This document shows positions 21,286 through 29,299 of a DNA stretch of 37,265 nucleotides, piece after piece. The stretch is from Pantoea piersonii (GTDB taxonomy: Bacteria > Pseudomonadota > Gammaproteobacteria > Enterobacterales > Enterobacteriaceae). The stretch spans positions 1,331-38,595 of the forward strand of contig NZ_RARB01000015.1 in NCBI RefSeq assembly GCF_003612015.1, given 5' to 3'. The notes under the pieces were generated by a model. It was not told where the DNA came from. It did no database searches and saw only the letters and a program-made list of their open reading frames with translations. The translations under genes and the position numbers were made by a program. Within the stretch, counting starts at the first letter, position 1. The number at the start of each line of letters is the position of its first letter.

Positions 21286-21915
21286 TTAGCTACGACTAAA
21301 TACCAGCTTCAGACCTGCAATCGTAAAGCAGCATGCTAACAGCGCATCAAGACCGCGACGAATACGACGATAAAATGCGCTCATTACTGCGGTTGAGAAG
21401 AGTAGCGCATAGCCGCAGAACACCAGCACGCAAATGGTCGCACAGCCGAAAATTATGGTGGGTAAAGTAGAGGCTGCCGCGCCTGGTTTAAGTGCGACGG
21501 ACATGATTGCCACCCAGGTGAGGATGGCTTTAGGGTTGCCAATGTGCATCAAAATACCCTGGCGAAACAGTTTGCCATAGGCGACGCTTTTATCGCTGGT
21601 GGTCACCATGCTGGAGTCAGAGCGGGCCAGTGCGGATTTGCCCGCTTTAAATGCCAGCCATAACAGATATAAACCACCGCCGATTTTTAACACAATCAGC
21701 AGCTGTGCAAAGGTCGCCAGCACGGTTAGCACACCACAGGCCGCCAGCAATGCCCACATCATCGAACCGCTTATTACACCGCCTGCCAGGGCAAGCGCGG
21801 CGCCGCGTCCTTTTTTCATTGCCGTCCCCATAATGGCCATATTGCTTGGCCCCGGGCTGGCAGTGGCGACAAAATAAGTGGTGTAAATCAGGATTAATTC
21901 GTGCGAAAGCGTCAT
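21286..21915 (-). CDS. LysE/RhtB-family amino-acid exporter
   Basis: The 209-residue membrane protein has about six hydrophobic segments and the family signature ASPGPSNMAIMG near residues 19-30, plus GGLYLLWLAFKAGKSALA and LFRQGILMHIGNPKAILTWVA in the middle. Relatives such as RhtB, YggA and LeuE export amino acids such as homoserine, arginine or leucine. A start at ATG 21915 has TGAGGAAA upstream. It shares no operon with its neighbours. The substrate cannot be read from sequence. Confidence 0.9.
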   Translation of the reverse strand: MTLSHELILIYTTYFVATASPGPSNMAIMGTAMKKGRGAALALAGGVISGSMMWALLAACGVLTVLATFAQLLIVLKIGGGLYLLWLAFKAGKSALARSDSSMVTTSDKSVAYGKLFRQGILMHIGNPKAILTWVAIMSVALKPGAAASTLPTIIFGCATICVLVFCGYALLFSTAVMSAFYRRIRRGLDALLACCFTIAGLKLVFSRS

Positions 21916-21973
21916 GTTTTCCTCATTGATGGCGTTGTCCTTCCTCTGTTATATCGGCCCGTTCGAAAATTTA

Positions 21974-22205
21974 CTATATTCCGTTATTAATTCTGGCGAT
22001 GCTTTTCCAGACCGCGGCCTTCTGATCGGCAGGAATGCGATCCGCGCCCGGCAGGGTTTCATTCACGGGTAACCACGAGCCCGACGCCTGGTATAGTTTC
22101 AGGAAGAGAAAAACTGGCAGCCACCGACTCACACTCCTGCAGATAACAGTCGCTAAGTAATTTAGCGGCAAGACCATGCCAGACGTAGCGCCTGTATTCT
22201 GTGTT
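21974..22205. other. 232-base region with a weak minus-strand frame
   Basis: The minus strand encodes SWLPVNETLPGADRIPADQK and AAVWKSIARIN before a stop at 21974, which looks protein-like at its end only. A clear start and ribosome binding site are missing. It may be the 3' remainder of a lost gene. No family is recognised. Confidence 0.3.
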
Positions 22206-23144
22206 TTACCGATCCTGACGAGATTCAAGCCATTGTGCGGCTGTGGTCGTTGCTATTCCCCGACGCGCATTGAATGTTTCTGCTTTGCTCCATGCAACGC
22301 CATCAGAACGCGCAAAAGCGAGTCGGTATTTCGCTGCGATATCATCCGGGTGGTTTTGCACGTCGTTGCGAAGCTTTTCATTGTTCAGCAACTTCCGCTG
22401 AATATTCTCACCCCAATGGGCCTGCATCAAATCAGCCAGCTCACGGTACGTTAACGTATCGCCGGCGATATAAATGATCTCATCACGAAAAAGGGGCTGA
22501 TGAAAAAATATCTCTGCGGTCAATATGCCGATATCCTCTGGCGTAGTTAGCGTAACGGCATTATCCCAGTCACCGAGTCCATAAACGGTTTTACCTGGAT
22601 CATCCACGACGCCAAAACCGGGTTCAAACAGATAGCTGGTAAAGATCCCCGTAGAAACGATCACCCAGGCAGTGTCTTTTTGAGCGCGCAACCTATGGCG
22701 CACCTCAAGCTGTTCATCCCAAACTTCCTGCCCGCTTCCTTTTCCCACCACCTCATAGTCCACACCGAACTGCCAGGGAAAATAGCGTGCAACGCCTGCT
22801 AAGAGTACCGCCTGCGTAATTTTTAACTGCGTACCTGACCCACCAACAAAGCCGCTGCAGTTGATGACCGCGTCAAAGGCGCTAAAAAGAGCGCTTAGCT
22901 GTTCTACAGACTGTTTTTCCAGATCGCCTTTCACGATTGAAATGTCCAGCTTACGTAACGCATCCAGCCGTTTTTCTTGCCTGCTACTGCTTCCTTGCGC
23001 GGCGTCGTCCCGAAGCAGCACGCTTATCTTATTTTGCGGATATAACTTTGTCTTGCGGCTGAATGCACGTAACACCGCCATACCCAGTTCACCGGCGCCG
23101 ATCACTAAAATCTGCGTTTCTGATTTCTTATGCGAATACGTCAT
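22206..23144 (-). CDS. NmrA/isoflavone-reductase-like NAD(P)-binding protein
   Basis: I start at ATG 23144 (MTYSHKKSETQILVIGAG), with AGGAGA upstream; the longer frame has no support and would cover the divergent promoter. The 312-residue protein has the Rossmann site VIGAGELGMAVL (residues 14-25), then a second strand SVLLRDDAA and VKGDLEKQ, as in NmrA-like aromatic alcohol reductases. PWQFGVDYEVVGKGSG carries the family-typical FG-x-D-y motif and D-Y(G)KGS, and the usual catalytic Lys is in VVGKG. It is divergent from an HxlR regulator, which commonly controls such reductases in response to electrophiles. The substrate is unknown. Confidence 0.85.
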   Translation of the reverse strand: MTYSHKKSETQILVIGAGELGMAVLRAFSRKTKLYPQNKISVLLRDDAAQGSSSRQEKRLDALRKLDISIVKGDLEKQSVEQLSALFSAFDAVINCSGFVGGSGTQLKITQAVLLAGVARYFPWQFGVDYEVVGKGSGQEVWDEQLEVRHRLRAQKDTAWVIVSTGIFTSYLFEPGFGVVDDPGKTVYGLGDWDNAVTLTTPEDIGILTAEIFFHQPLFRDEIIYIAGDTLTYRELADLMQAHWGENIQRKLLNNEKLRNDVQNHPDDIAAKYRLAFARSDGVAWSKAETFNARRGIATTTAAQWLESRQDR

Positions 23145-23226
23145 ACTGTTCTCCTGCTTTTTTAACCAGCCTGACACGGACCGAGATTTGGGTTCAATTA
23201 GGCACATCAGTGATACCGGAGGAACA

Positions 23227-23646
23227 ATGAACCTGGAGCGCGAGGCGGCACTGCAATTTTCCAAAGAAATATGTGAGCAGCTCAGTGACGATGATGATGG
23301 TTTGAAACGCGAAATATTAACGCATACAGGCAACCGCTGGTCGCTGGGCGTGGTGCATATTTTGGGCACGAATGGACCTATGCGTCATGCCGATATTCGT
23401 CGCCGTCTGAACGGCGTAACGCAGAGAATGCTGACCCGCACGTTGCGACAGCTGGAGCGTGACGGACTGATAGCCCGATTCGATTACCAGGAAAAACGAC
23501 CGCGGGTCGAATATTCTGTTACCGAGCTGGGCAAAGAGATGCTGATACAGATGATGCCGGTATGGCGCTGGATAATTACCTCTGCAGAGCATTTTCGCAA
23601 GGCGCGAGCAGAGTATGATTTAACAACGGCATCAACCACTCCGTAA
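23227..23646 (+). CDS. HxlR-family transcriptional regulator
   Basis: ATG 23227 has GGAGGA directly upstream, so the longer frame from 22861 is rejected. The 139-residue protein has the HxlR winged helix: GNRWSLGVVHILGTNGPMRH, ADIRRRLNGVTQRMLTRTLR and QLERDGLIARFDYQEKRPRV with EYSVTELGKEM, matching the family's W-x-ILxxL/L-x-G and S-x-x-xLTxxLRxLE-xGL pattern. It lacks the N-terminal cysteine found in redox-sensing members such as YodB, so its signal is unclear. It is divergent from the NmrA-type reductase and probably represses it. Confidence 0.9.
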   Translation: MNLEREAALQFSKEICEQLSDDDDGLKREILTHTGNRWSLGVVHILGTNGPMRHADIRRRLNGVTQRMLTRTLRQLERDGLIARFDYQEKRPRVEYSVTELGKEMLIQMMPVWRWIITSAEHFRKARAEYDLTTASTTP

Positions 23647-23678
23647 CATTATCGCTAAAAAAGAGGCTGAAGGGCGAG

Positions 23679-23697
23679 ATCCTGGGAGGCCCAGGAT
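23679..23697. terminator. hairpin after the HxlR gene
   Basis: ATCCTGGG-AGG-CCCAGGAT is a perfect 8-base-pair stem 32 bases after the stop. No T-run follows on the plus strand, so termination here would be weak. The region 23698-24073 has no gene and is AT-rich from about 23820. Confidence 0.4.
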
Positions 23698-24073
23698 TAA
23701 ATGGCTAACGCTGCCCTTGCACTTCCTGCCTCGCCCCGAATTCGGTATGCCTTTACCTCTTCCTCGAAAAGCACCCGAAAAGAGAGCTTATAATCCACCA
23801 GACAACCTCATTATCGCGAACGGTTTTGTATTACTTTTGTTAAATGATGATATTTTTTATCAAACCATTTATTTAGCATTTAATTAATAACGATATAAGT
23901 TAATGGTCAATAAACGACTCACTTAAACTTTTTATTCTTTTTCTGGGATTTCTTTGCCAAAAAACATCTTTTTTACAAGCGGCAAAAAAATTAAAACCAA
24001 AACAACCCCATCTAATTCATTGAATAATTTGGGTTTATTTTGACTAATATCATAACACGCCATCGTTCAATTC

Positions 24074-24158
24074 GATCATCAACCCAATAACAATAGCTCC
24101 AGGCTATCGTGATTTGAATATTGATCGCTGTTGCCGATCAATCTGAAATGGATATACT
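24074..24158 (+). promoter_or_regulatory. fimbrial operon promoter with GATC-bearing inverted repeat
   Basis: TTGATCG (24121-24127) and CGATCAA (24135-24141) are perfect arms around 7 bases, each holding a GATC (Dam) site. A third GATC lies at 24074-24077. A promoter of TTGCCG (24131-24136), a 16-base spacer and TATACT (24153-24158) overlaps the right arm. A dimeric regulator here could block or recruit polymerase, with binding sensitive to methylation as at agn43 or pap. Confidence 0.55.
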
Positions 24159-24190
24159 AGCCCCACCGAAACGGATGGTAGCAAAAATAA

Positions 24191-24481
24191 ATGAATTCTG
24201 AACGAAAGCCGAAAGAAATATCGGCCCCGCATTTTCTTACGCGGAAAAGAGCATTAAACATACTTAAAGCCTATGGTTTCATAGAAATAGCTGATGCAAT
24301 TAAATTCCTTCAACTTATCTGCGGCAACGAACTGGACACCAGTGAAATAGCCTATTTAAGAAAGAAAATAGAGTTTTGCCTGAAAAATCACGACAATCAA
24401 AGCGACTATTTTATTCCTCTGAGAGAATTCGCAACCGAGCTCGATTGCCTCAGCGACATTAAACTCACCTCAAACGTATAA
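24191..24481 (+). CDS. small protein ahead of the fimbrial genes, unknown function
   Basis: ATG 24191 lies 33 bases after the TATACT box, with no strong ribosome binding site (ATGGTAGCAAAAATAA upstream). The 96-residue product is soluble and helical: FLTRKRALNILKAYGFIEIA, DAIKFLQLICGNELDTSEIA and YLRKKIEFCLKNHDNQSDYF. It resembles neither PapB, PapI nor MrpJ in motif, and has no clear helix-turn-helix. By place at the head of the operon a regulatory role is likely, but the sequence does not show it. The base composition is AT-rich like the upstream region. It could also be a chaperone-like adaptor. Confidence 0.6.
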   Translation: MNSERKPKEISAPHFLTRKRALNILKAYGFIEIADAIKFLQLICGNELDTSEIAYLRKKIEFCLKNHDNQSDYFIPLREFATELDCLSDIKLTSNV

Positions 24482-24517
24482 AAACAACCAATAAAATAAA
24501 CCATTAGCATCATGACG

Positions 24518-24568
24518 CCATATTTATCAGCACACTGAAGTACTGATAAATATGGCTGCGCGGCAGCC
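24518..24568. repeat. two nested hairpins in front of the major pilin gene
   Basis: CCATATTTATCAG (24518-24530) and CTGATAAATATGG (24543-24555) are perfect 13-base arms around 12 bases. GGCTGC-GCG-GCAGCC (24554-24568) follows, sharing its first bases with the first arm. There is no T-run. Such structures between a regulatory gene and the major subunit can set mRNA processing or stability, raising pilin over the upstream product. Confidence 0.65.
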
Positions 24569-24621
24569 TGTATTGAAAATAAATTGCTGATAATACGATC
24601 ACTTACAATGGAGTCTTTCAA

Positions 24622-25206
24622 ATGAAACTGAAAACAATTGCGGTAACAATGGGTACGGCGCTGGCCTTATTTGCAGGTGCGGCTAATGCGGGTGATCCGC
24701 CACCGGCGCCGCCAACCGTTACCGTTAACGGCGGTACCGTGCATTTTAAAGGAAAACTGGTGGCAGCGCCCTGCTCCGTCAGCACGGATACCAGCGATCA
24801 GGAAGTTAAGCTCGGCGAGTACACCACCCACCACTTTAAAACGGCGGGTCAGCTCGGTGCCGTGGTTCCGTTCCAGATTAAACTGGAAGACTGTGATTCC
24901 TCTGTGGCAAAAACTGCAGCCGTTGCGTTTTCCGGTCGTGCGGACAGCACCACTTCTGACAGCTCCCTGCTGGGCATAGATCAGGATCTCTCTGGCGGTA
25001 ACAGCGGTACGGCATCCAACATTGCTATTCAGGTTCTGGATAACCAGTCAAAGCCAGTGAAATTTGACGGCTCTACTTTCGTCAATAAAACCACGCTGAT
25101 TGACGGCGAGAACATCCTGAAATTCGCCGCGCAGTATAAGTCTACAGGCGTGGCCACCGCTGGCGATGCCAACGCGGACGCTAACTTCATCATGCAGTAC
25201 AACTGA
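24622..25206 (+). CDS. fimA: major fimbrial subunit (type 1-like FimA)
   Basis: This is the shaft pilin of a chaperone-usher fimbria. ATG 24622 has GGAG about 9 bases upstream. A signal peptide (MKLKTIAVTMGTALALFAGA ANA) is cut before GDPPP. The mature protein has the incomplete immunoglobulin-like pilin fold with the conserved disulphide C51 (APCSVS) and C91 (EDCDSS). It has an N-terminal donor strand region with alternating hydrophobics (VTVNGGTVHFKGKLV) and ends NFIMQYN, the family's last strand. The prolines at residues 26-31 are unusual just ahead of the donor strand. It leads the subunit genes and is probably the most expressed. Confidence 0.92.
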   Translation: MKLKTIAVTMGTALALFAGAANAGDPPPAPPTVTVNGGTVHFKGKLVAAPCSVSTDTSDQEVKLGEYTTHHFKTAGQLGAVVPFQIKLEDCDSSVAKTAAVAFSGRADSTTSDSSLLGIDQDLSGGNSGTASNIAIQVLDNQSKPVKFDGSTFVNKTTLIDGENILKFAAQYKSTGVATAGDANADANFIMQYN

Positions 25207-25267
25207 TTTATCTGCCTTCGCGGGACGGCCGGCTTATGCCGCCCCGCACACTTTCCCGGATTATTTC

Positions 25268-25846
25268 ATGAAATATCCACAACCTCTGATGTCGCTCTTG
25301 TTCATGCTGTTGATTCACACCGGATGCGCGATGGCGAGAAACGTTCACGTCATCATACCAGGAGGTGAGGTTCATATGCGTGGACAGCTGACGAACGGAG
25401 CATGTGTCGTCAGCGCTGACAGCCAGGACCTGCATGTGGATATGGGGCAATACATTACCCATGCATTTGAACGGGTGGGTGACCTCTCCACGCCGGGTAT
25501 TCCGTTCACCATCAGGCTGACAGACTGTATGCCCGGTATGGCGGGCGGTATCGGCATTACGTTTTCAGGAATGACAGCCCCTAAAGAGCCAGATGTCTTT
25601 CTGGTTGCCGCTTCTGACGCTCGACCAACAGGCGGTTCCGGAAGCGACGGTTACAGCGGCCTTGGATTATTAATCACTGACCCGACGGGACATCAGGTCA
25701 TACCGGGAGGCGTCCCGGATTTTTTTTCCCAACCGGACGGAAGCGATATCGCGCTTCATTACATTGCGCGCTATCGAGCAACGTCGCGTAGCCCCTTGCC
25801 CGGCGAACTGCACAGTGAAGTGCGATTTGATATTGCCTACCCGTAA
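25268..25846 (+). CDS. minor fimbrial subunit (FimI-like)
   Basis: ATG 25268 begins the signal peptide MKYPQPLMSLLFMLLIHTGC AMA cut before RNVHV; an in-frame upstream start at 25166 would overlap FimA. The mature protein has the pilin pattern: donor strand EVHMRGQLTNGACVV, disulphide cysteines in GACVV and TDCMP, DMGQYITHAFERVGD, and a final strand VRFDIAYP. It is related to FimA but lower in similarity than a recent copy. FimI-type subunits stop or anchor fibre growth. The stop codon overlaps the adjoining chaperone frame (TAATG). Confidence 0.87.
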   Translation: MKYPQPLMSLLFMLLIHTGCAMARNVHVIIPGGEVHMRGQLTNGACVVSADSQDLHVDMGQYITHAFERVGDLSTPGIPFTIRLTDCMPGMAGGIGITFSGMTAPKEPDVFLVAASDARPTGGSGSDGYSGLGLLITDPTGHQVIPGGVPDFFSQPDGSDIALHYIARYRATSRSPLPGELHSEVRFDIAYP

Positions 25847-25878
25847 TGCTCACTGACTTTAGAAACAGGTTTCACACT

Positions 25879-26568
25879 ATGCAAAAAATGGTCTCTTTAC
25901 TCCCGGTTGCTGCCCTGGTGCTTTTCAGCTGCCAGCCTGCCACGGCGGGCGGCATTGCGCCCGGCGCTACGCGCGTCATTTATCCGGAAAGCGACAATCA
26001 GGCTTCTCTCGCTGTCACTAACAGCGACAGCCATGAACGTTACCTGATTCAGGCCTGGGTCGAAGACGACAAGGGTCAACGCGATCGCGACTTCATTGTT
26101 ACCCCGCCGCTGTTTGCTGCGGCGCCGAAAAGTGAAAACACGCTGCGTATCGTCTATACCGGCAAACCTCTCCCCCAGGATCGCGAGGTGGTCTACTGGA
26201 TGAACGTCAAGGCCATCCCCGCCGTAGACAAGAGTGCGATCAAAGGTGCCAATACTCTTCAGCTGGCCGTCCTGTCAAGGATGAAGCTGTTTATGCGCCC
26301 GGACGGGCTGAAGATGAGCGAGCCTGAATCCGCGGCGCAGCTGAGCTTTCAGCAGACGGCAGGACAACTCATCGTTAAAAACCCAACGCCCTATTACCAG
26401 TCGCTCGTCAACATCAGCTTGGGTAACCAAAAACTCGAAAGCACCATGGTTGAGCCCTTTGGTCAGCGAACGCTGAAGCTGCCAGCAGGCGCTACCGGAC
26501 CAGCGCATTACCAGACGGTAAATGACTACGGCGCCATCACCCAGCAGAAAACGGGTAAATCCTCTTAA
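25879..26568 (+). CDS. fimC: periplasmic fimbrial chaperone (FimC/PapD family)
   Basis: The chaperone folds and caps pilins by donor-strand complementation before handing them to the usher. I start at ATG 25879 (MQKMVSLLPVAALVLFSCQP) because it gives a normal signal peptide and has AGG upstream; ATG 25846 is possible. Domain 1 carries the family signatures GATRVIYPESDNQASLAVTN, FIVTPPLFAA and WMNVKAIPAV, the polymerising G1 strand LQLAVLSRMKLFMRP with alternating hydrophobics, and the conserved Arg in ATRVIYP and Lys in MKLF. Domain 2 (IVKNPTPYYQSLVNISL, PFGQRTLKLP) is complete. It lies between minor pilin and usher as in fim operons. Confidence 0.93.
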   Translation: MQKMVSLLPVAALVLFSCQPATAGGIAPGATRVIYPESDNQASLAVTNSDSHERYLIQAWVEDDKGQRDRDFIVTPPLFAAAPKSENTLRIVYTGKPLPQDREVVYWMNVKAIPAVDKSAIKGANTLQLAVLSRMKLFMRPDGLKMSEPESAAQLSFQQTAGQLIVKNPTPYYQSLVNISLGNQKLESTMVEPFGQRTLKLPAGATGPAHYQTVNDYGAITQQKTGKSS

Positions 26569-26647
26569 CCTGTTCCTCAACTCGCACTTTCCCGCATGTT
26601 GATATCCCGTGCGGAAAATCAGCTCGTTCAGATCTGGGAGTCAAGTC

Positions 26648-29299
26648 ATGCATCAGTTAAAGCGCAAAGTACTGCGTAATCCGTACCGGGTTCCCCGTTT
26701 CCGGTACTCTGCGCTTGCCGTATTTGTTGCACTGGCAGGCCCTGCCCGAGCCCAGGACTGGTTTAATCCCGCCTTTTTGTCCAGAGACGGAGGGGAAGTA
26801 GCGGACCTGTCCCGCTTTGAAAACAGCGCTGGACAACTGCCCGGCATGTACCGGGTGGACATATGGGTAAATGACGAATTTATCACCACCAGTCCCCTTC
26901 GCTTTGATGCGGCAAAGGCTGACAAGAGCATCACGCCCGGCCCAGAGCGACCAAAGGATGATGGCACAGGGCTGGTCCCTTGCCTGACTCGACAATGGCT
27001 AAAGCGCCTCGGGGTAAATACGGCGACGGCTGATGAACTGAAGAAGATGAAGGATGAGGGCCAGTGCGTTGATTTCATGCGGATCTTCCCGGGCGCATCG
27101 TCATACTATGATTTTTCATCGCAGCGGCTGACACTGACCTTCCCACAGGCGGCGCTGCAGAACAGTATCAAGGGCTATATCCCGCCGGAAGAGTGGGATG
27201 AAGGCATTAACGCCGGCCTGCTGGATTACACTCTGACAGGCAGCAAAGGGAATGACAGCAGTAATTATTATCTTAATCTCACCAGCGGCCTGAACCTGGG
27301 GGCCTGGCGTCTGCGCAACAACGGCGCATGGGTTTACTCGGATTACAGCAACGGTAACAGCCAGCGCCAGTGGCAGAATATTTCCACCTATGTTGAGCGT
27401 ACCGTCATTCCCTTTAAAAGTGAGCTGGTGCTGGGCGACAGCAACAGTTCGGGCGACATTTATGACAGCCTGGGGTTTCGCGGCGTCAGACTCTACACCT
27501 CAGACCCGATGTATCCCGATAGCCAACAGGGGTTTGCGCCAACCATCCGCGGCATTGCGACAGGCCGCTCACAGGTGACGGTCAGACAGAACGGATACGT
27601 AATCTATCAGAACACCGTTCAGTCCGGCGCGTTTGAAATCACCGACCTCAGCGCCACCTCGTCCAGCGGCAATCTGGAGGTAACGGTTAAGAGTGAATCG
27701 GGTGCCGTGCAGACGTTTGTGGTCCCCTATTCAACGGTGCCTCTGCTGCAGCGCGAGGGACGCCTGAAATATGACGTAGTGGCCGGGCGCTATCGCAGCG
27801 GCCTGTCAGGTAAGGATGCCCCCCTCTTTATCCAGGGAACCCTTGCCAAAGGATTCACCAATGGGGTGACGCTTTACAGCGGAAGCCAGGTGGCGAAAAT
27901 CTATACCTCGGCCGTGGCCGGCGCAGGCATAAACCTGGGAACCTGGGGTGCCGTGTCAGCCGATATTACCACTGCCCGCAGTGAACTGGCCGACGGTAGC
28001 TCGCACAACGGCCAGTCGGTGCGCTTTCTCTATGCCAAATCCCTCAATAACTATGGCACCACCTTCCAGCTGCTTGGCTATCGCTACTCCACCCGGGGAT
28101 TTTATACCCTGGATGAGGCGGCCTGGAGCGCCATGAATGGCTACCAGTATGAATGGAAAGAGGATGGCAACGGCCAGGGACGTCATCAGGAACCCGTCAG
28201 CTATCACAACCTGCGCAACAGCAAAAAGGGTCGCCTGCAGATGAGCGTCTCGCAGCAGGTGTCCGATATTGGCTCGCTGAACCTCACGGCCACGCGACAG
28301 GATTACTGGAACAGTACCGGCAACGACACCTGGTATCAGGCGGGCTTTTCCAGCGGCTGGAACGGCATTAACTACAGCCTTTCTTACTCACTGAGCCGGA
28401 GTAACGGCATGCCGGGGACAGACCGTCTGGTGTCGCTGAACGTGTCGATCCCCTTTGGGCGCTGGCTGGGTCATAGCATGGCAGAGCACGATCGCCTCAA
28501 TAACATGTATGCCACGGCCCAGATGAGCCGAGACCAGGACGGCGTCACCCAGATGCAGACGGGCGTCAGCGGGACGCTGCTTGAAGGGAACAATATGAAC
28601 TACAGCGTGATGCAGGGGCACAGCAGCCGGAGCGGCGGCAGCGGCAGCCTGAATGCAAGCTGGCAGGGAGAAGCGGGCCGGGCCAGCGGCGGCTACAGCT
28701 ATAGCCAGAATGAACACGCCTGGAACTGGGATCTGTCCGGCGGCGTGGTGGCCCATGCGAACGGCGTCACTTTCAGCCAGTCGCTGGGGGACACTAACGT
28801 GCTGATTAAAGCGCCGGGCGCGAAAGGCGTTCACGTGGAGAACGAAACGGGGGTCAGCACAGACTGGCGGGGCTATGCGGTAATGCCCTATGCCACCGTG
28901 TACCGACGTAATCGCGTCGCGCTGGATGTGAAGAGCCTGGATATACATACGGACCTGGATGACACAGTTCAGGACGTCGTACCGACGCAGGGTGCCATCG
29001 TGCGGGCGGAATACCGGACGCACGTAGGCCTGCGGGCCATGTTTAGCCTCACCCATGATGGCCATCCCGTTCCGTTCGGAACGGTAGTCACTGAGAAAAG
29101 CGTCGGCGCCACGGGTATTGCCGATGATACCGGCGAGGTTTATATGGCGGGAGCGCCAATGAAGGGTGTGCTGGAAATGGTCTGGGGGAGTAGCGATCGG
29201 GATAAATGCAAGGTGCCTTATGCCCTGCCTGCTGGCAGTGAATCGCTACCGGTAGTAAGGATGTCACTCGACTGCATTGCCGCCAGGGGAGAAAAATGA
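26648..29299 (+). CDS. fimD: fimbrial outer-membrane usher (FimD)
   Basis: The roughly 883-residue usher forms the outer-membrane pore through which the fibre grows. ATG 26648 has GGGAG 9 bases upstream; the signal sequence ends near ARAQ before DWFNP. The order of domains is an N-terminal chaperone-binding region (FNPAFLSRDGGEVADLSRFE, then GMYRVDIWVN), then the barrel with plug (GVRLYTSDPMYPDSQQGFAP, VTVRQNGYVIYQNTV). It ends with two C-terminal domains (GTVVTEKSVGATGIADDTGE and a Cys pair, CKVPYALP and SLDC). All parts seen in intact ushers are present. It follows the chaperone and overlaps the adhesin start by four bases (ATGA). Confidence 0.95.
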   Translation: MHQLKRKVLRNPYRVPRFRYSALAVFVALAGPARAQDWFNPAFLSRDGGEVADLSRFENSAGQLPGMYRVDIWVNDEFITTSPLRFDAAKADKSITPGPERPKDDGTGLVPCLTRQWLKRLGVNTATADELKKMKDEGQCVDFMRIFPGASSYYDFSSQRLTLTFPQAALQNSIKGYIPPEEWDEGINAGLLDYTLTGSKGNDSSNYYLNLTSGLNLGAWRLRNNGAWVYSDYSNGNSQRQWQNISTYVERTVIPFKSELVLGDSNSSGDIYDSLGFRGVRLYTSDPMYPDSQQGFAPTIRGIATGRSQVTVRQNGYVIYQNTVQSGAFEITDLSATSSSGNLEVTVKSESGAVQTFVVPYSTVPLLQREGRLKYDVVAGRYRSGLSGKDAPLFIQGTLAKGFTNGVTLYSGSQVAKIYTSAVAGAGINLGTWGAVSADITTARSELADGSSHNGQSVRFLYAKSLNNYGTTFQLLGYRYSTRGFYTLDEAAWSAMNGYQYEWKEDGNGQGRHQEPVSYHNLRNSKKGRLQMSVSQQVSDIGSLNLTATRQDYWNSTGNDTWYQAGFSSGWNGINYSLSYSLSRSNGMPGTDRLVSLNVSIPFGRWLGHSMAEHDRLNNMYATAQMSRDQDGVTQMQTGVSGTLLEGNNMNYSVMQGHSSRSGGSGSLNASWQGEAGRASGGYSYSQNEHAWNWDLSGGVVAHANGVTFSQSLGDTNVLIKAPGAKGVHVENETGVSTDWRGYAVMPYATVYRRNRVALDVKSLDIHTDLDDTVQDVVPTQGAIVRAEYRTHVGLRAMFSLTHDGHPVPFGTVVTEKSVGATGIADDTGEVYMAGAPMKGVLEMVWGSSDRDKCKVPYALPAGSESLPVVRMSLDCIAARGEK

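Noticed and set aside
24518..24555. Inverted repeats as a possible invertible fimbrial switch (fimS-like)
   Set aside because: The arms are only 12 bases apart, too close for inversion of a promoter, and no fim-type recombinase is in the window.
28388..29065. 225-residue minus-strand frame
   Set aside because: It is antisense to the usher gene; the Ala/Pro/His-rich composition is typical of a shadow.
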